A stretch of DNA of 64,000 bases from Chryseobacterium hagamense (GCF_007991455.1 NZ_BJYJ01000020.1:23684-87683), one strand, 5' to 3'. Positions 17,719 to 25,891 are shown, counted from the stretch's first letter. Numbers and translations: made by a program. The notes: a model not told the origin generated them from the letters alone.

Positions 17719-19911
17719 ATGAATTTTGTAGAATGTCATGAAGAGCCTATCCATATTCCGGGCTACATACAAAGTTTTGGTTATCTGATTGGCATTGATG
17801 CAGAGTCTCATTCCATAACTTTTTTCAGCGAGAATATCAGGGATATTTTTTCTGTCGAAAATCTAAATCAGCTTTTCGGCAGGAAGCTAACGGACTTTTC
17901 CGAAAGCTTTGTAAGTATTATAGAATCCGATATTTATAATTCTTTGCCTAAATTTACCCGTAGAGAAAACGAAACTTATTACGATAAGATTTTTATCGGC
18001 GGAAGCGAATATCATTTCTCCGTCTATAAAAGTAAGAATATTATTTTTCTGGAATTCGAAAAGGTGGTCCGCAATCCCAATAAGAGGATTTCCAATAAGT
18101 ACGATAATTTCTACATTATCGACGATTACCAGGAAATCTGGGACCAGCTCCTGAATACGTTATCTAAAATCGTGAATTACGACCGGATGATGATCTATAA
18201 GTTTGCCATGGACGGATCCGGAAAGGTAATTGCCGAAAAAACCAATGAAAACCTGGAAAGCTACCTGGGACTTCATTATCCTGAGAGCGATATCCCGAGA
18301 CAGGCAAGGGAGCTTTACCTTAAAAAAAGAAAAAGGATTTTTAGTAATGTGCATGCGGAAACGGTACCGCTTTTAAGCAAGACACATGAAACCATTGATC
18401 TGACTTATTCTGCATCCCGCGGAATGTCGCCGATCCATGGGCAGTATATAAAGAATTCCGGGGCTTCTTCGAGCTTCAGTGTTTCAATCATCATCGACGA
18501 TCAGCTTTGGGGGCTGGTCACCTGCCAGAACGTAAAGCCGAAACATATTGATCTGGAAGACCGCGTGCAGGCAGGGATTTTTACGGCATTGGCATCCAAC
18601 GCCTATTCTTCGTTCAAATCTAAAAATGAACTGAACTACCGGCTGGAACTTAACCGGAAGATGACTTATCTGAAAACGGAATTTTTAAAACACAACAATT
18701 TATTCAACTCCCTGATTGAGAATAAGGCACAGATCAAAAGTCTTCCGGAAGCGGACGGACTGGCGATTATTGCCGATGAAAATATAGTAACCGAAGGAAA
18801 TGTACCTGGACATGACAACATGCTGAGCATTATCCGTTGGGCCCACGCCCATACGGAAGATGATATGTATCTGAGCCGGAGTTTCCTGAGGGATCACGGC
18901 CAGGAACTGGGGCTGAAGGAAGGCATTGCCGGAATTGCCATCTACTTTATTGAAAGAAGCAAAAATAACCTCCTCATCTGGTTCAAAAAAGAGTTTGACG
19001 AACATATCGATTGGGCCGGAAATCCGGAGAAGAAAATCGATACGATTTCCCAGGATGGCGAAGAACGGAAAATTGTTTCTCCGAGAACTTCTTTCGAAAT
19101 CTTTACGGAGAGCATCAAAGGAAACTCAAAAAGATGGAGTTCCAGGAATATCACGGCATTGCAGGCCATGAAAGACCTCATTCTGGAGACCTCCCATAAA
19201 AACTACAATACCATCAAAAGGCTGAACGACGAGCTGAAAAAGGTAAATGAAGAACTCGACAGTTTCTCCTATACCATTTCCCATGACCTGGGAACACCGC
19301 TGACCGTGATGAAGCTGAATGCACAGATGCTTCTGAAAAGCCTGAACGACGAATCGGATAAAAGCCGGAATAAAATCAATTCCATTATTGAGGAAATCGA
19401 CAATATGGCGGAAATGATGAACGACGTTCTGGAGCTCAGCCGTGCCAAACACAGCGAGATTCAGCTGGAAACCCTGCAGACTGCCGGTACCATCGCGAAA
19501 ATTTCCGAAAATGCAAAAATCACTTTCGGAAGTCCGGGCAGTGAAGTGGTGATTAAAGAATGCCCGGATGTGCTGGCGGATAAAACCATGCTTCACCAGG
19601 TATTTTTAAATATCATCAACAATGCCATCAAGTATTCTTCACGGCAGGAACAGCCAAGGGTGGAGATTGAAGGAAAAGAAGAAGGAGATATGGTAATCTA
19701 CCGGATTAAAGATAACGGGATCGGAATTCCTGCTGAAAACAAGCATAAAATGTTTAAGATTTTCAACAGGATGGACAACGCGAAAAAATTTAAAGGAAAT
19801 GGCATCGGCCTCTCCATTGTACACCGGATTATGCGCAGGTTGGGCGGAAACGTAAACTACGAAAGCAGCCAGGACGGCACTTGTTTTATATTAACATTTA
19901 AAAAGCCTTAA
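17719..19911 (+). CDS. Bacteriophytochrome sensor histidine kinase
   Basis: This 730-residue cytoplasmic red/far-red light sensor has the standard PAS-GAF-PHY-kinase order. The biliverdin-attachment Cys is residue 6 in ECHEEPIHIPGYIQSFG, as in BphP-type proteins. The GAF domain has the signature YPESDIPRQARELY (about 190-203). A PHY domain covers roughly 330-490 (SRSFLRDHGQ is there). A long helix leads to the HisKA domain with the phospho-acceptor His near 522 in SYTISHDLGTPLTV. The HATPase domain ends with NGIGLSIVHRIMRRLGG. There is no receiver domain. The heme oxygenase gene 25 bp downstream supplies biliverdin. A response regulator partner is not in the window. Confidence 0.95.
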   Translation: MNFVECHEEPIHIPGYIQSFGYLIGIDAESHSITFFSENIRDIFSVENLNQLFGRKLTDFSESFVSIIESDIYNSLPKFTRRENETYYDKIFIGGSEYHFSVYKSKNIIFLEFEKVVRNPNKRISNKYDNFYIIDDYQEIWDQLLNTLSKIVNYDRMMIYKFAMDGSGKVIAEKTNENLESYLGLHYPESDIPRQARELYLKKRKRIFSNVHAETVPLLSKTHETIDLTYSASRGMSPIHGQYIKNSGASSSFSVSIIIDDQLWGLVTCQNVKPKHIDLEDRVQAGIFTALASNAYSSFKSKNELNYRLELNRKMTYLKTEFLKHNNLFNSLIENKAQIKSLPEADGLAIIADENIVTEGNVPGHDNMLSIIRWAHAHTEDDMYLSRSFLRDHGQELGLKEGIAGIAIYFIERSKNNLLIWFKKEFDEHIDWAGNPEKKIDTISQDGEERKIVSPRTSFEIFTESIKGNSKRWSSRNITALQAMKDLILETSHKNYNTIKRLNDELKKVNEELDSFSYTISHDLGTPLTVMKLNAQMLLKSLNDESDKSRNKINSIIEEIDNMAEMMNDVLELSRAKHSEIQLETLQTAGTIAKISENAKITFGSPGSEVVIKECPDVLADKTMLHQVFLNIINNAIKYSSRQEQPRVEIEGKEEGDMVIYRIKDNGIGIPAENKHKMFKIFNRMDNAKKFKGNGIGLSIVHRIMRRLGGNVNYESSQDGTCFILTFKKP

Positions 19912-19936
19912 AAATTCTGGCATTTTTTAAATTCTT

Positions 19937-20488
19937 ATGGTATCTGAATATCTTAAACAACATACGGCAGCCTATCATGATGCTGCAGAAGAACTTTTTA
20001 ACTCCAAAAAAATATTCAACAGGACCTTTACGCTTGAAGATTATAAAAAAATAATAGGGACCAATTACCTGATGCTGCTTCATTCCGAAGATCAGATTTT
20101 CAGCAGTCTTTCCGGTGATTTGGCCGATAAACTGCAACTGAAAGAACGGAAAAAACTGCCGCTGATCGAAAAAGATCTGGCCAGCCTTTCCCTTGAGAAT
20201 AAAACCCCCGCCCATGATCTGGAATTTGCCAACGCAAACGAAGCCCTGGGTGCTTTATACGTCATTGAAGGCTCTACCCTGGGTGGAAATGTTATTGCCA
20301 GACAGCTTTCAAAAACGGAAGGTTTTGATGAGGTTACCTTTAATTTTTTCGGCTGCTATCAGGAAAATACAGGGGCGATGTGGAAAAATTTCAAAGAAGT
20401 GCTGGATACGGAAGTGGCCGAAAAGAACTATGATGAAGTGCTTTCCGGCGCTAAGAAGCTTTATACCTTCCTGCTAAACGTTAACTAA
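19937..20488 (+). CDS. Biliverdin-producing heme oxygenase (BphO/HemO type)
   Basis: A 183-residue cytoplasmic enzyme that opens heme to biliverdin, CO and iron. The proximal His ligand is His14 in LKQHTAAYHDAAE. The distal helix has ALGALYVIEGSTLGGNVI with the flexible Gly pair over heme. The gene sits 25 bp behind the bacteriophytochrome gene, so its main job is probably to make the chromophore. The order kinase then oxygenase is the reverse of the common bphO-bphP order. No heme-uptake genes are nearby, which argues against a primary iron-scavenging role. An 11-bp hairpin follows the stop. Confidence 0.93.
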   Translation: MVSEYLKQHTAAYHDAAEELFNSKKIFNRTFTLEDYKKIIGTNYLMLLHSEDQIFSSLSGDLADKLQLKERKKLPLIEKDLASLSLENKTPAHDLEFANANEALGALYVIEGSTLGGNVIARQLSKTEGFDEVTFNFFGCYQENTGAMWKNFKEVLDTEVAEKNYDEVLSGAKKLYTFLLNVN

Positions 20489-20507
20489 TTTATATCATAT
20501 ACAATTA

Positions 20508-20541
20508 AATTCCTGAAAGATTGCCCAATTTTTCAGGAATT
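20508..20541 (+). terminator. Perfect 11-bp hairpin between the heme oxygenase gene and mdh
   Basis: AATTCCTGAAA (20508-20518) and TTTCAGGAATT (20531-20541) are perfect complements around a 12-nt loop. The T-run after it is poor (GTTAAATTTGG), so termination may be partial. The loop and right arm overlap the promoter of mdh. Confidence 0.55.
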
Positions 20542-20543
20542 GT

Positions 20544-20551
20544 TAAATTTG
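20544..20551 (+). promoter_or_regulatory. Promoter -7 box TAAATTTG of mdh
   Basis: TAAATTTG fits the -7 consensus. A TTG at 20521-20523, in the loop of the preceding hairpin, lies 20 bp upstream and can be the -33 element. The leader before mdh would be about 110 nt. Confidence 0.6.
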
Positions 20552-20668
20552 GGCGTTCCCAATGGAAAAACTAACCGACGGGAAAGGATAAATTATAATA
20601 AATAAAAAGTAAACATTATGAAGCGGTAACGTTCCATAATACCATTAAAAACAATAAATAAGTATATT

Positions 20669-21595
20669 ATGAAAGTAACTGTAGTAGGTGCAGGCGCTGT
20701 AGGAGCAAGCTGTGCAGAATACATCGCAATGAAAAACTTCTGTTCGGAAGTGGTTTTGGTAGACATCAAAGAAGGATTTGCGGAAGGTAAGGCCATGGAT
20801 CTGATGCAGACGGCATCACTAAACGGATTCGATACGAAAATTACCGGAACAACAGGGGATTACAGCAAAACTGCAGGTTCTCACGTAGCAGTTATCACTT
20901 CCGGGATTCCTCGGAAACCGGGGATGACGAGAGAAGAACTGATCGGAATCAATGCAGGAATTGTGAAAGAAGTTACGGAAAACCTGGTAAAACATTCTCC
21001 GGAAGTAATCATTATCGTGGTTTCCAACCCAATGGATACGATGGCTTACCTGGTACATAAAACATCAGGACTTCCTAAGCACAAGATCATCGGCATGGGT
21101 GGTGCCCTGGATTCTGCAAGATTCAAATACAGATTGGCAGAAGCTTTGGAAGCTCCGATTTCCGACGTAGACGGAATGGTGATCGCTGCCCACAGTGATA
21201 CCGGAATGCTTCCTTTATTGAGCAAAGCCACAAGAAACGGGGTTCCTGTAACGGAATTCCTGAGTGATGAGCAGCAGAAATACGTGATCGAAGAAACCAA
21301 AGTAGGAGGAGCCACCCTTACCAAATTGTTGGGAACTTCTGCATGGTATGCACCGGGAGCGGCCGTTTCCGTAATGGTACAGGCCATCGCGTGCGACCAG
21401 AAAAAAATGATCCCTTGTTCTCTGATGCTGGAAGGCGAATACGGACAGAACGATATCTGCCTGGGCGTACCGGCCATCATCGGGAAAAACGGTGTTGAAA
21501 AAATCGTTAATGTTACCCTGACTGCCGATGAGCAGCTGAAGTTTGCCGAAGCAGCCAATGCCGTAAGAGAAGTGAATGGGGATTTGAAGTTTTAA
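20669..21595 (+). CDS. mdh: NAD-dependent malate dehydrogenase
   Basis: The 308-residue enzyme interconverts malate and oxaloacetate in the TCA cycle. The Rossmann fold starts at residue 1 with VVGAGAVG (5-12), and Asp32 in LVDIKE indicates NAD preference. Substrate-binding arginines lie in SGIPRKPGMTREEL. The proton-relay His is near residue 175 in IAAHSDTGM. Length and motifs match the LDH-like MDH of Bacteroidota. It is a single-gene unit with its own promoter and a strong terminator. Confidence 0.96.
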   Translation: MKVTVVGAGAVGASCAEYIAMKNFCSEVVLVDIKEGFAEGKAMDLMQTASLNGFDTKITGTTGDYSKTAGSHVAVITSGIPRKPGMTREELIGINAGIVKEVTENLVKHSPEVIIIVVSNPMDTMAYLVHKTSGLPKHKIIGMGGALDSARFKYRLAEALEAPISDVDGMVIAAHSDTGMLPLLSKATRNGVPVTEFLSDEQQKYVIEETKVGGATLTKLLGTSAWYAPGAAVSVMVQAIACDQKKMIPCSLMLEGEYGQNDICLGVPAIIGKNGVEKIVNVTLTADEQLKFAEAANAVREVNGDLKF

Positions 21596-21620
21596 TGAAC
21601 TACAGACCTTTAGATATTGA

Positions 21621-21649
21621 AACCGCGCCGGAAAGGCGCGGTTTTTTAT
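21621..21649 (+). terminator. Rho-independent terminator of mdh
   Basis: AACCGCGCC (21621-21629) pairs with GGCGCGGTT (21635-21643) and is followed by a T run. It is a GC-rich, near-ideal terminator 25 bp past the mdh stop. Confidence 0.92.
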
Positions 21650-22232
21650 TTATTGTACCGGGATAACTTAACGATCTCCGGATAAAGGTTATAATCCTAT
21701 CGGAAATAGAGACCGTTTATTCATTTTAACGAGAGTGATTAAAATCATGACTGAATCAGCTTTAATTTTATTTTTGAATCACATAAACGTTCTAATGCGG
21801 TTGAATTCATATAGAATAGTACTAATTGTTTAAATAATTTTTACCGGCACATTTTTCCTGTTTACCGCATAAATTTTTTTCCTGATTATTTTAAAAATAT
21901 TTTTGACTGTAAGATTATATACCCCATACAAACAGCAGTTAGGAGTAAGAGTAAAGAAAATCTGTATTTTTTAAGGGTTGCGTAAAATAGTCAGTTGTTC
22001 ATATTAACGATAGTCTGGTAAAGGTGGTACCATCTGCATTCTTATCAGACCGTGTTTAATATAGGATCTTGCATTTACCTTAAAATATTAATCCCCGGAA
22101 CCCTCAAATTTCATAATTTATTTTTTGAAAATTCCAGGATTATATTCAATGGTTTTAAAACTATGGAATTTTAAAAAATTACATAAGAATGAGCCTTCTT
22201 TTCTTTAGAAATAAACAAAAAATTAGAAAGAC
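21650..22232. other. Gene-free stretch, about 580 bp
   Basis: No convincing gene is present. A segment at about 21740-21810 (GACTGAATCAG, then TTTTATTTTTGAATCA, then GAATTCAT) looks like the worn reverse-orientation end of the interspersed repeat family. The remaining sequence is AT-rich, and I see no consensus promoter for the downstream dioxygenase gene. Confidence 0.4.
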
Positions 22233-23270
22233 ATGGATAGAAAAAACTTTTTGAAAAATTCTCTTGGATTAGCCGGAATTGTAATTACAGGTCCGAATTT
22301 GCTTCATTCAGAATATGTTTCTGATAAAATATGCATCGGCAATCCTCCAAAAAAACTTTTAAGCTGCAGTGTTACGAATTCAGAGACAGAAGGGCCTTTT
22401 CCGACCCATACCCCGTCCAGCCTGGTCCAGACGAATATCGTAGGAGACAGGACAGGTGTTGCATTTACGATGAATATTTACATCAAAAATACCAATGCAA
22501 ATTGCGCCGCTTACCAGGGGGTGTTGGTCGATGTCTGGCATTGCGATAAAGACGGCAATTATTCTGAATACGGTGGAACGCAGATGCAGCAAGCTAATTA
22601 TACAAATTATCATTTCCTTCGGGGCAGGCAGACTACCGATTCAAATGGCCTGGTTTCTTTCACCAGTATTTTTCCGGGATGGTACCAAAGCCGGGCAACG
22701 CATATTCATGTTCATGTTTATAAGCCTGATGGCACTTCACTTTTAGTAACCCAGATTGCATTTCCGGAAGGGAATACAAGCGCCGTTTATAATGTAAATG
22801 TCAACGGAACATCCTACGGGTATACAAAAGGAATGACCGGTTATACTTATAATGCCAGTGACAATGTCTTCTCCGATGGAACAAGTAATGAAATGAGTAC
22901 GGTTACCGGTTCTTTATCCGCAGGTTATATTTTAACGCATACCATATATGTAGCAGGCGCTGCGAATTTAGGGACACAGGAAACTTCAAATCACAAAAAT
23001 TTTAAAGTGGGTCAAAATTATCCAAATCCTTTCAGGGAAGAAACGGTTTTTCCAATTATTTTAGACGAAAGATCAACGGTAAATATTGATTTATTCGATC
23101 TGAGCGGAAGAAAACTTATCAGTGTGATTGATCAGCAAAAGCTCTCTGCCGGAAAGCAGGAAATAAAGATGTCTGGAAACCAGCTGGAATCAGGAATGTA
23201 TATAGCTGAAATTACTATCGAAAACACTCACGGAAAATTTAAAGAAGATCTTAAAGTCCTGGTTAAATAA
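22233..23270 (+). CDS. Intradiol ring-cleavage dioxygenase-like protein with T9SS sorting domain
   Basis: The N-terminus (MDRKNFLKNSLGLAG) looks like a Tat-like export signal, with RK in place of the twin Arg. Residues about 45-230 form an intradiol dioxygenase fold related to protocatechuate 3,4-dioxygenase beta chains. The four iron ligands are visible: Tyr in CDKDGNYSEYG, Tyr in PGWYQSR, and two His in ATHIHVHV. The C-terminal 80 residues are a type A T9SS sorting domain (VGQNYPNPFREET to FKEDLKVLVK). The protein should therefore be placed on the cell surface or secreted. The substrate is unknown. Extracellular intradiol homologues may act on plant or lignin-derived catechols, which is inference. 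Confidence 0.88.
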   Translation: MDRKNFLKNSLGLAGIVITGPNLLHSEYVSDKICIGNPPKKLLSCSVTNSETEGPFPTHTPSSLVQTNIVGDRTGVAFTMNIYIKNTNANCAAYQGVLVDVWHCDKDGNYSEYGGTQMQQANYTNYHFLRGRQTTDSNGLVSFTSIFPGWYQSRATHIHVHVYKPDGTSLLVTQIAFPEGNTSAVYNVNVNGTSYGYTKGMTGYTYNASDNVFSDGTSNEMSTVTGSLSAGYILTHTIYVAGAANLGTQETSNHKNFKVGQNYPNPFREETVFPIILDERSTVNIDLFDLSGRKLISVIDQQKLSAGKQEIKMSGNQLESGMYIAEITIENTHGKFKEDLKVLVK

Positions 23271-23312
23271 TGTACCTGATACTTTATAATTATAAATGAT
23301 AATTTCTTTTGA

Positions 23313-23342
23313 ATCAGGGCGGTTTCAATAGTCTGCCCTGAT
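23313..23342 (+). terminator. Hairpin after the dioxygenase-like gene
   Basis: ATCAGGGC (23313-23320) and GCCCTGAT (23335-23342) pair perfectly. No T run follows, so it may be a weak terminator or a 3' stabilising stem. A second stem AAAAGAC/GTCTTTT at about 23462-23489 is followed by more T residues. Otherwise 23343-23560 holds nothing recognisable. Confidence 0.4.
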
Positions 23343-23567
23343 AATATGTTTGGAATGGTCTGGTCAACAAATTTCTGAGGCTGGCTGTTTTAAATAAAAT
23401 TCAACGTCAGATTTCTGATAATTAACAAGATCCCGTAAAAATTATCGGAAGCCATTGGCAGAAAAGACTCTCAAGAAAAAATGTCTTTTTATTGAATCGG
23501 ACAGCCAATTGCAAGTCTTTTAATTACTTAACTTTCATTATAATTGATTTTAAAAAAAGGTATAAAA

Positions 23568-23714
23568 ATGAATAGCATCATTACAGGTGCTTTAATATGC
23601 CTTGTTTTTTTCCTATGTTTATCGGTATTTCATATAATGCCAGAGTATCCTTTCTTTGCGTACAGGGGGAATTTCGTGATATTGATACTTCAAAATATAA
23701 ATATCATGAAATAG
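23568..23714 (+). CDS. Possible small membrane protein, 48 residues
   Basis: ATG at 23568 opens a frame for MNSIITGALICLVFFLCLSV followed by FHIMPEYPFFAYRGNF and a short second hydrophobic part. The first 20 residues form a convincing membrane span. Another frame overlapping the second half continues with charged residues (DTSKYKYHEIEIRQG), so this may be a frameshifted remnant of a longer small protein. No family is recognised and no consensus promoter is visible. Low confidence. Confidence 0.3.
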   Translation: MNSIITGALICLVFFLCLSVFHIMPEYPFFAYRGNFVILILQNINIMK

Positions 23715-23755
23715 AAATACGGCAAGGCATCATCGGGCTTAGTTTCAACATCATC

Positions 23756-23782
23756 CAAAAAAAGAGCAGTAAAAACCGCTCT
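23756..23782 (-). terminator. Rho-independent terminator of the double-glycine peptide gene
   Basis: On the minus strand AGAGCGGT pairs with ACTGCTCT (one wobble) and is followed by seven T residues. It lies 25 bp past the stop of the peptide gene at 23808, which supports that gene being transcribed. Confidence 0.75.
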
Positions 23783-23807
23783 CCCTGAAAAAATATCTGA
23801 AAGTTTA

Positions 23808-23933
23808 TTAAATGTAAACACATCCGCAGCCCTCTTCCCAGGGCTCGCATATTCTTTTCGGCTCCAGACACCGCGGTCCGCCGCCGTTGATCAAAGATAA
23901 TTCTTTGCGTACTAATTTTTTTAGATTTTTCAT
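23808..23933 (-). CDS. Double-glycine leader peptide, bacteriocin-like / natural-product precursor
   Basis: The 41-residue peptide reads MKNLKKLVRKELSLINGG followed by GPRCLEPKRICEPWEEGCGC and VYI. The leader, with alternating hydrophobic and basic residues ending in Gly-Gly, matches the Bacteroidota leader type that is cut and exported by peptidase-containing ABC transporters. The core carries four Cys residues. I chose the Met at 23933 over one 20 residues upstream because the leader then has normal length. It has its own terminator. No transporter, maturase or immunity gene is next to it, so export must rely on a system elsewhere. Activity is unknown. Confidence 0.65.
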   Translation of the reverse strand: MKNLKKLVRKELSLINGGGPRCLEPKRICEPWEEGCGCVYI

Positions 23934-24045
23934 AAAAATACTTTTTAATTTGCTGATAACGAAGATACAAATTATTTTATTAATACACTTCAAAGTGATT
24001 TAAAAATACCGTTTGTTTTAAAAAATAAATTTCCGTGCTTAAACA

Positions 24046-24588
24046 TCAGATGCTGCTCAGGAGTTCAGTCAGCTTTTTCCCCTGTGCTTTTGCCTTATTT
24101 TTTATGTCCTCTTCAGTATATCCTGCATCAACGGAAGTTCCGTGAAAGTAAAGAGCATCCTTATAATTCATCTGCGTATAATAAGCGGTCTGCTCCAGGT
24201 TTTTACAGAATTCACAGATTCTGAAATGATGTTCCCCTAAGGTATGGTACTCACTTTCCGGAGCCCCGACGGTAAAACTCGGAATGAAGCTTTTGCCTTT
24301 GAGTTTGTCGCCTTCTGAGCCGTAAGCAAACTGATAGGTAAAAACCACATCGAACCAGTGTTTCAGGATCGCCGGCATATTGTACCAGTACAGCGGGTAT
24401 TGGAAAACAATATGCTGATGCCTCAGCAAAGCTTCCTGTTCGGCCTTCATATCGATCCGGAAGTCCGGATAAAGCGCCGAAAGGTTCCTGATTTCAATCT
24501 CCGGACTGCCGGCTTCCAGTTCTCCGATGATGGTCTTATTGGCAATGGAATTTTCAATATCGGGATGCCCGAGGATAAGTAATGTCAT
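24046..24588 (-). CDS. NAD(P)H-dependent flavin oxidoreductase (flavodoxin-like quinone reductase family)
   Basis: The 180-residue protein has the flavodoxin_2 fold seen in MdaB/KefF-type quinone reductases. The N-terminal strand is LLILGHPDIENSIANKTI, the loop FQYPLYWYNMPAILKHWFD is the family hallmark near residues 68-86, and GKSFIPSFTVGAPESEYHTLG forms the FMN-binding part. It transfers two electrons from NAD(P)H to quinones or similar electrophiles in the cytoplasm. It is divergent from an HxlR-type regulator gene. The two promoters overlap across a palindromic operator, so the regulator very probably controls it, possibly in response to quinones or electrophiles. Confidence 0.87.
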   Translation of the reverse strand: MTLLILGHPDIENSIANKTIIGELEAGSPEIEIRNLSALYPDFRIDMKAEQEALLRHQHIVFQYPLYWYNMPAILKHWFDVVFTYQFAYGSEGDKLKGKSFIPSFTVGAPESEYHTLGEHHFRICEFCKNLEQTAYYTQMNYKDALYFHGTSVDAGYTEEDIKNKAKAQGKKLTELLSSI

Positions 24589-24595
24589 ATTTTTT

Positions 24596-24614
24596 AACTA
24601 TAAAATTTATAGTT
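24596..24614. promoter_or_regulatory. Perfect 19-bp palindromic operator between oxidoreductase and HxlR genes
   Basis: AACTATAAA and TTTATAGTT are perfect inverted repeats around one central A. The site covers the initial transcribed region of the oxidoreductase gene and touches the -33 TTG (24613-24615) of the regulator gene. Binding of the HxlR dimer here could repress both genes. Confidence 0.7.
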
Positions 24615-24615
24615 G

Positions 24616-24623
24616 CAAAATTA
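24616..24623 (-). promoter_or_regulatory. Promoter -7 box TAATTTTG of the oxidoreductase gene
   Basis: On the minus strand TAATTTTG fits TAnnTTTG. A TTG at 24646-24644 lies 20 bp upstream. The start codon at 24588 is about 28 bp downstream. Confidence 0.65.
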
Positions 24624-24635
24624 TTTTGAGTCTGC

Positions 24636-24643
24636 TACATTTG
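24636..24643 (+). promoter_or_regulatory. Promoter -7 box TACATTTG of the HxlR regulator gene
   Basis: TACATTTG fits TAnnTTTG and lies exactly 20 bp after TTG (24613-24615). The leader then carries a small hairpin, ACCTATC (24647-24653) with GATAGGT. Confidence 0.65.
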
Positions 24644-24675
24644 CAATACCTATCGGATTGGATAGGTTTAAAAAA

Positions 24676-25050
24676 ATGAAAAAAGAATGTACCGGCAATT
24701 ATGTCGAAATAAACGGAAAAGTCTATCCCTGTACGGTAAGCCTTGCGATGGACCTGGTGGGAGGGAAGTGGAAGACTGTGATTTTGTATCATCTGAGAGA
24801 CGGAAAAAAAAGATACAGTGAACTACGGAAAGAGATGATCTCCGTAACGGAAATGACCCTGAGCCTACAGCTGAAACAGCTGGAAAAAGACGGGTTGGTA
24901 TCAAGAACGGTATTTGGGGAAAAACCGCCCATCCGGGTGGAATATGAACTGACGGATTTTGGAAAAAGCTTTATTCCGGTACTGGAGGCCATCACTGCAT
25001 GGGGCAATGGGATTGTGGATAAAAGTGGAAAATTTGTGGATAACTTTTAA
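24676..25050 (+). CDS. HxlR family transcriptional regulator
   Basis: The 124-residue winged-helix protein starts at the ATG at 24676. A TTG further upstream would lie in the promoter. It opens with KKECTGNYVEINGKVYPCTV, including a Cys near residue 5 and one near 18 (CTVSLAMDLVGGKWKTVIL). These Cys residues sit where electrophile- and quinone-sensing members of the family carry reactive thiols. The DNA-binding helix is in VTEMTLSLQLKQLEKDGL and the wing in PPIRVEYELTDFGKSF. It probably controls itself and the divergent quinone-reductase-like gene through the palindrome between them. The sensing role is inferred. Confidence 0.9.
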   Translation: MKKECTGNYVEINGKVYPCTVSLAMDLVGGKWKTVILYHLRDGKKRYSELRKEMISVTEMTLSLQLKQLEKDGLVSRTVFGEKPPIRVEYELTDFGKSFIPVLEAITAWGNGIVDKSGKFVDNF

Positions 25051-25345
25051 GTTGGTGTGGATAACTCCATAATTTCCCGTTTTGGTCAAAAATTTCGTCA
25101 AATCATATAAAGAGATTATCAAAAATCTTTGGCTTTAATCAGATATATCTAAAAAGGCGGAATTCAACATGCTAATACCGGAAAGCTGAACATCTCAGGG
25201 TCTTAAATGCCAAAAATATAGGATGACTTTTTCAATTCAGCATTTAAAAAATCTTCTATTTTTAATCTGATGTATTCTGGAATATTCTCCATATTTTAAA
25301 TTAAAATCTTCTGTGACTTATGTGCCAAAAACGCACAGCTACTTT
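25051..25345. other. Gene-free stretch between the HxlR and acetyltransferase genes
   Basis: I see no gene, clear terminator or repeat copy in these 295 bp. It separates the 3' ends of two convergent genes. Confidence 0.5.
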
Positions 25346-25882
25346 TCAAATGAGTTCAAAACTCATAAACACTGCAGTCTCCGTAGAATCCTGATACCGT
25401 TTCGTATTGATCCCGGTAATTTCAAATCCGGCTTTCCTGTAAAAACGGATAGCAGGGTAGTTGGTGTTCCGGGTTTCGGTCTCCACAATCCGGCATTGCA
25501 GTTCCCGGGCTTCCCTGTTGATGTTTTTGATCAGCAGCCTGCCGGTAGCCTGCCCTCTGAATGCTTCACTGACCAGTAAGTTTTTTATAAAGAGGCTGTT
25601 GTTCCGTTTTCTGTAATCACAGATCGCCCAGCCAATCAGTTCCTCTTCATGGAATGCCCCGAAGGAATGTCCCTGTGCGATAACGCCATTCAGTTCTTCC
25701 ATATCTTCTGCCGGTATTTTCAGGGTTTTGATGTAGGGCTGGTTCTTTTCCCGCAGGCTGAATTCAAAAGAAGTTCCTGTCTCGATGGCGGAAACTACGA
25801 AAATTTTATCGGTGCGGCAGCCGTTCAGTCCCCAGGCAAGTGTGGGATTTCCGTTTAGTTTTTCCAGTTTTCTGATTTCCAT
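25346..25882 (-). CDS. GNAT family N-acetyltransferase
   Basis: The 178-residue protein has the acetyl-CoA-binding motif A in LLVSEAFRGQATGRLLIKNI (Q-x-x-G-R form) near residues 109-128, and the motif B end NYPAIRFYRKAGFEITG. The N-terminal third (LAWGLNGCRTDKIFVVSAIE) is variable, as usual. The substrate cannot be told. It lies 9 bp beyond the small membrane-protein gene on the same strand, so the two may share a transcript. Confidence 0.88.
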   Translation of the reverse strand: MEIRKLEKLNGNPTLAWGLNGCRTDKIFVVSAIETGTSFEFSLREKNQPYIKTLKIPAEDMEELNGVIAQGHSFGAFHEEELIGWAICDYRKRNNSLFIKNLLVSEAFRGQATGRLLIKNINREARELQCRIVETETRNTNYPAIRFYRKAGFEITGINTKRYQDSTETAVFMSFELI

Positions 25883-25891
25883 ATTCAGTAT

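Noticed and set aside
23597..23788. 63-codon plus-strand frame overlapping the possible 48-residue membrane protein
   Set aside because: It runs through the minus-strand terminator stem and lacks a start context. At most it is the second half of a frameshifted remnant.
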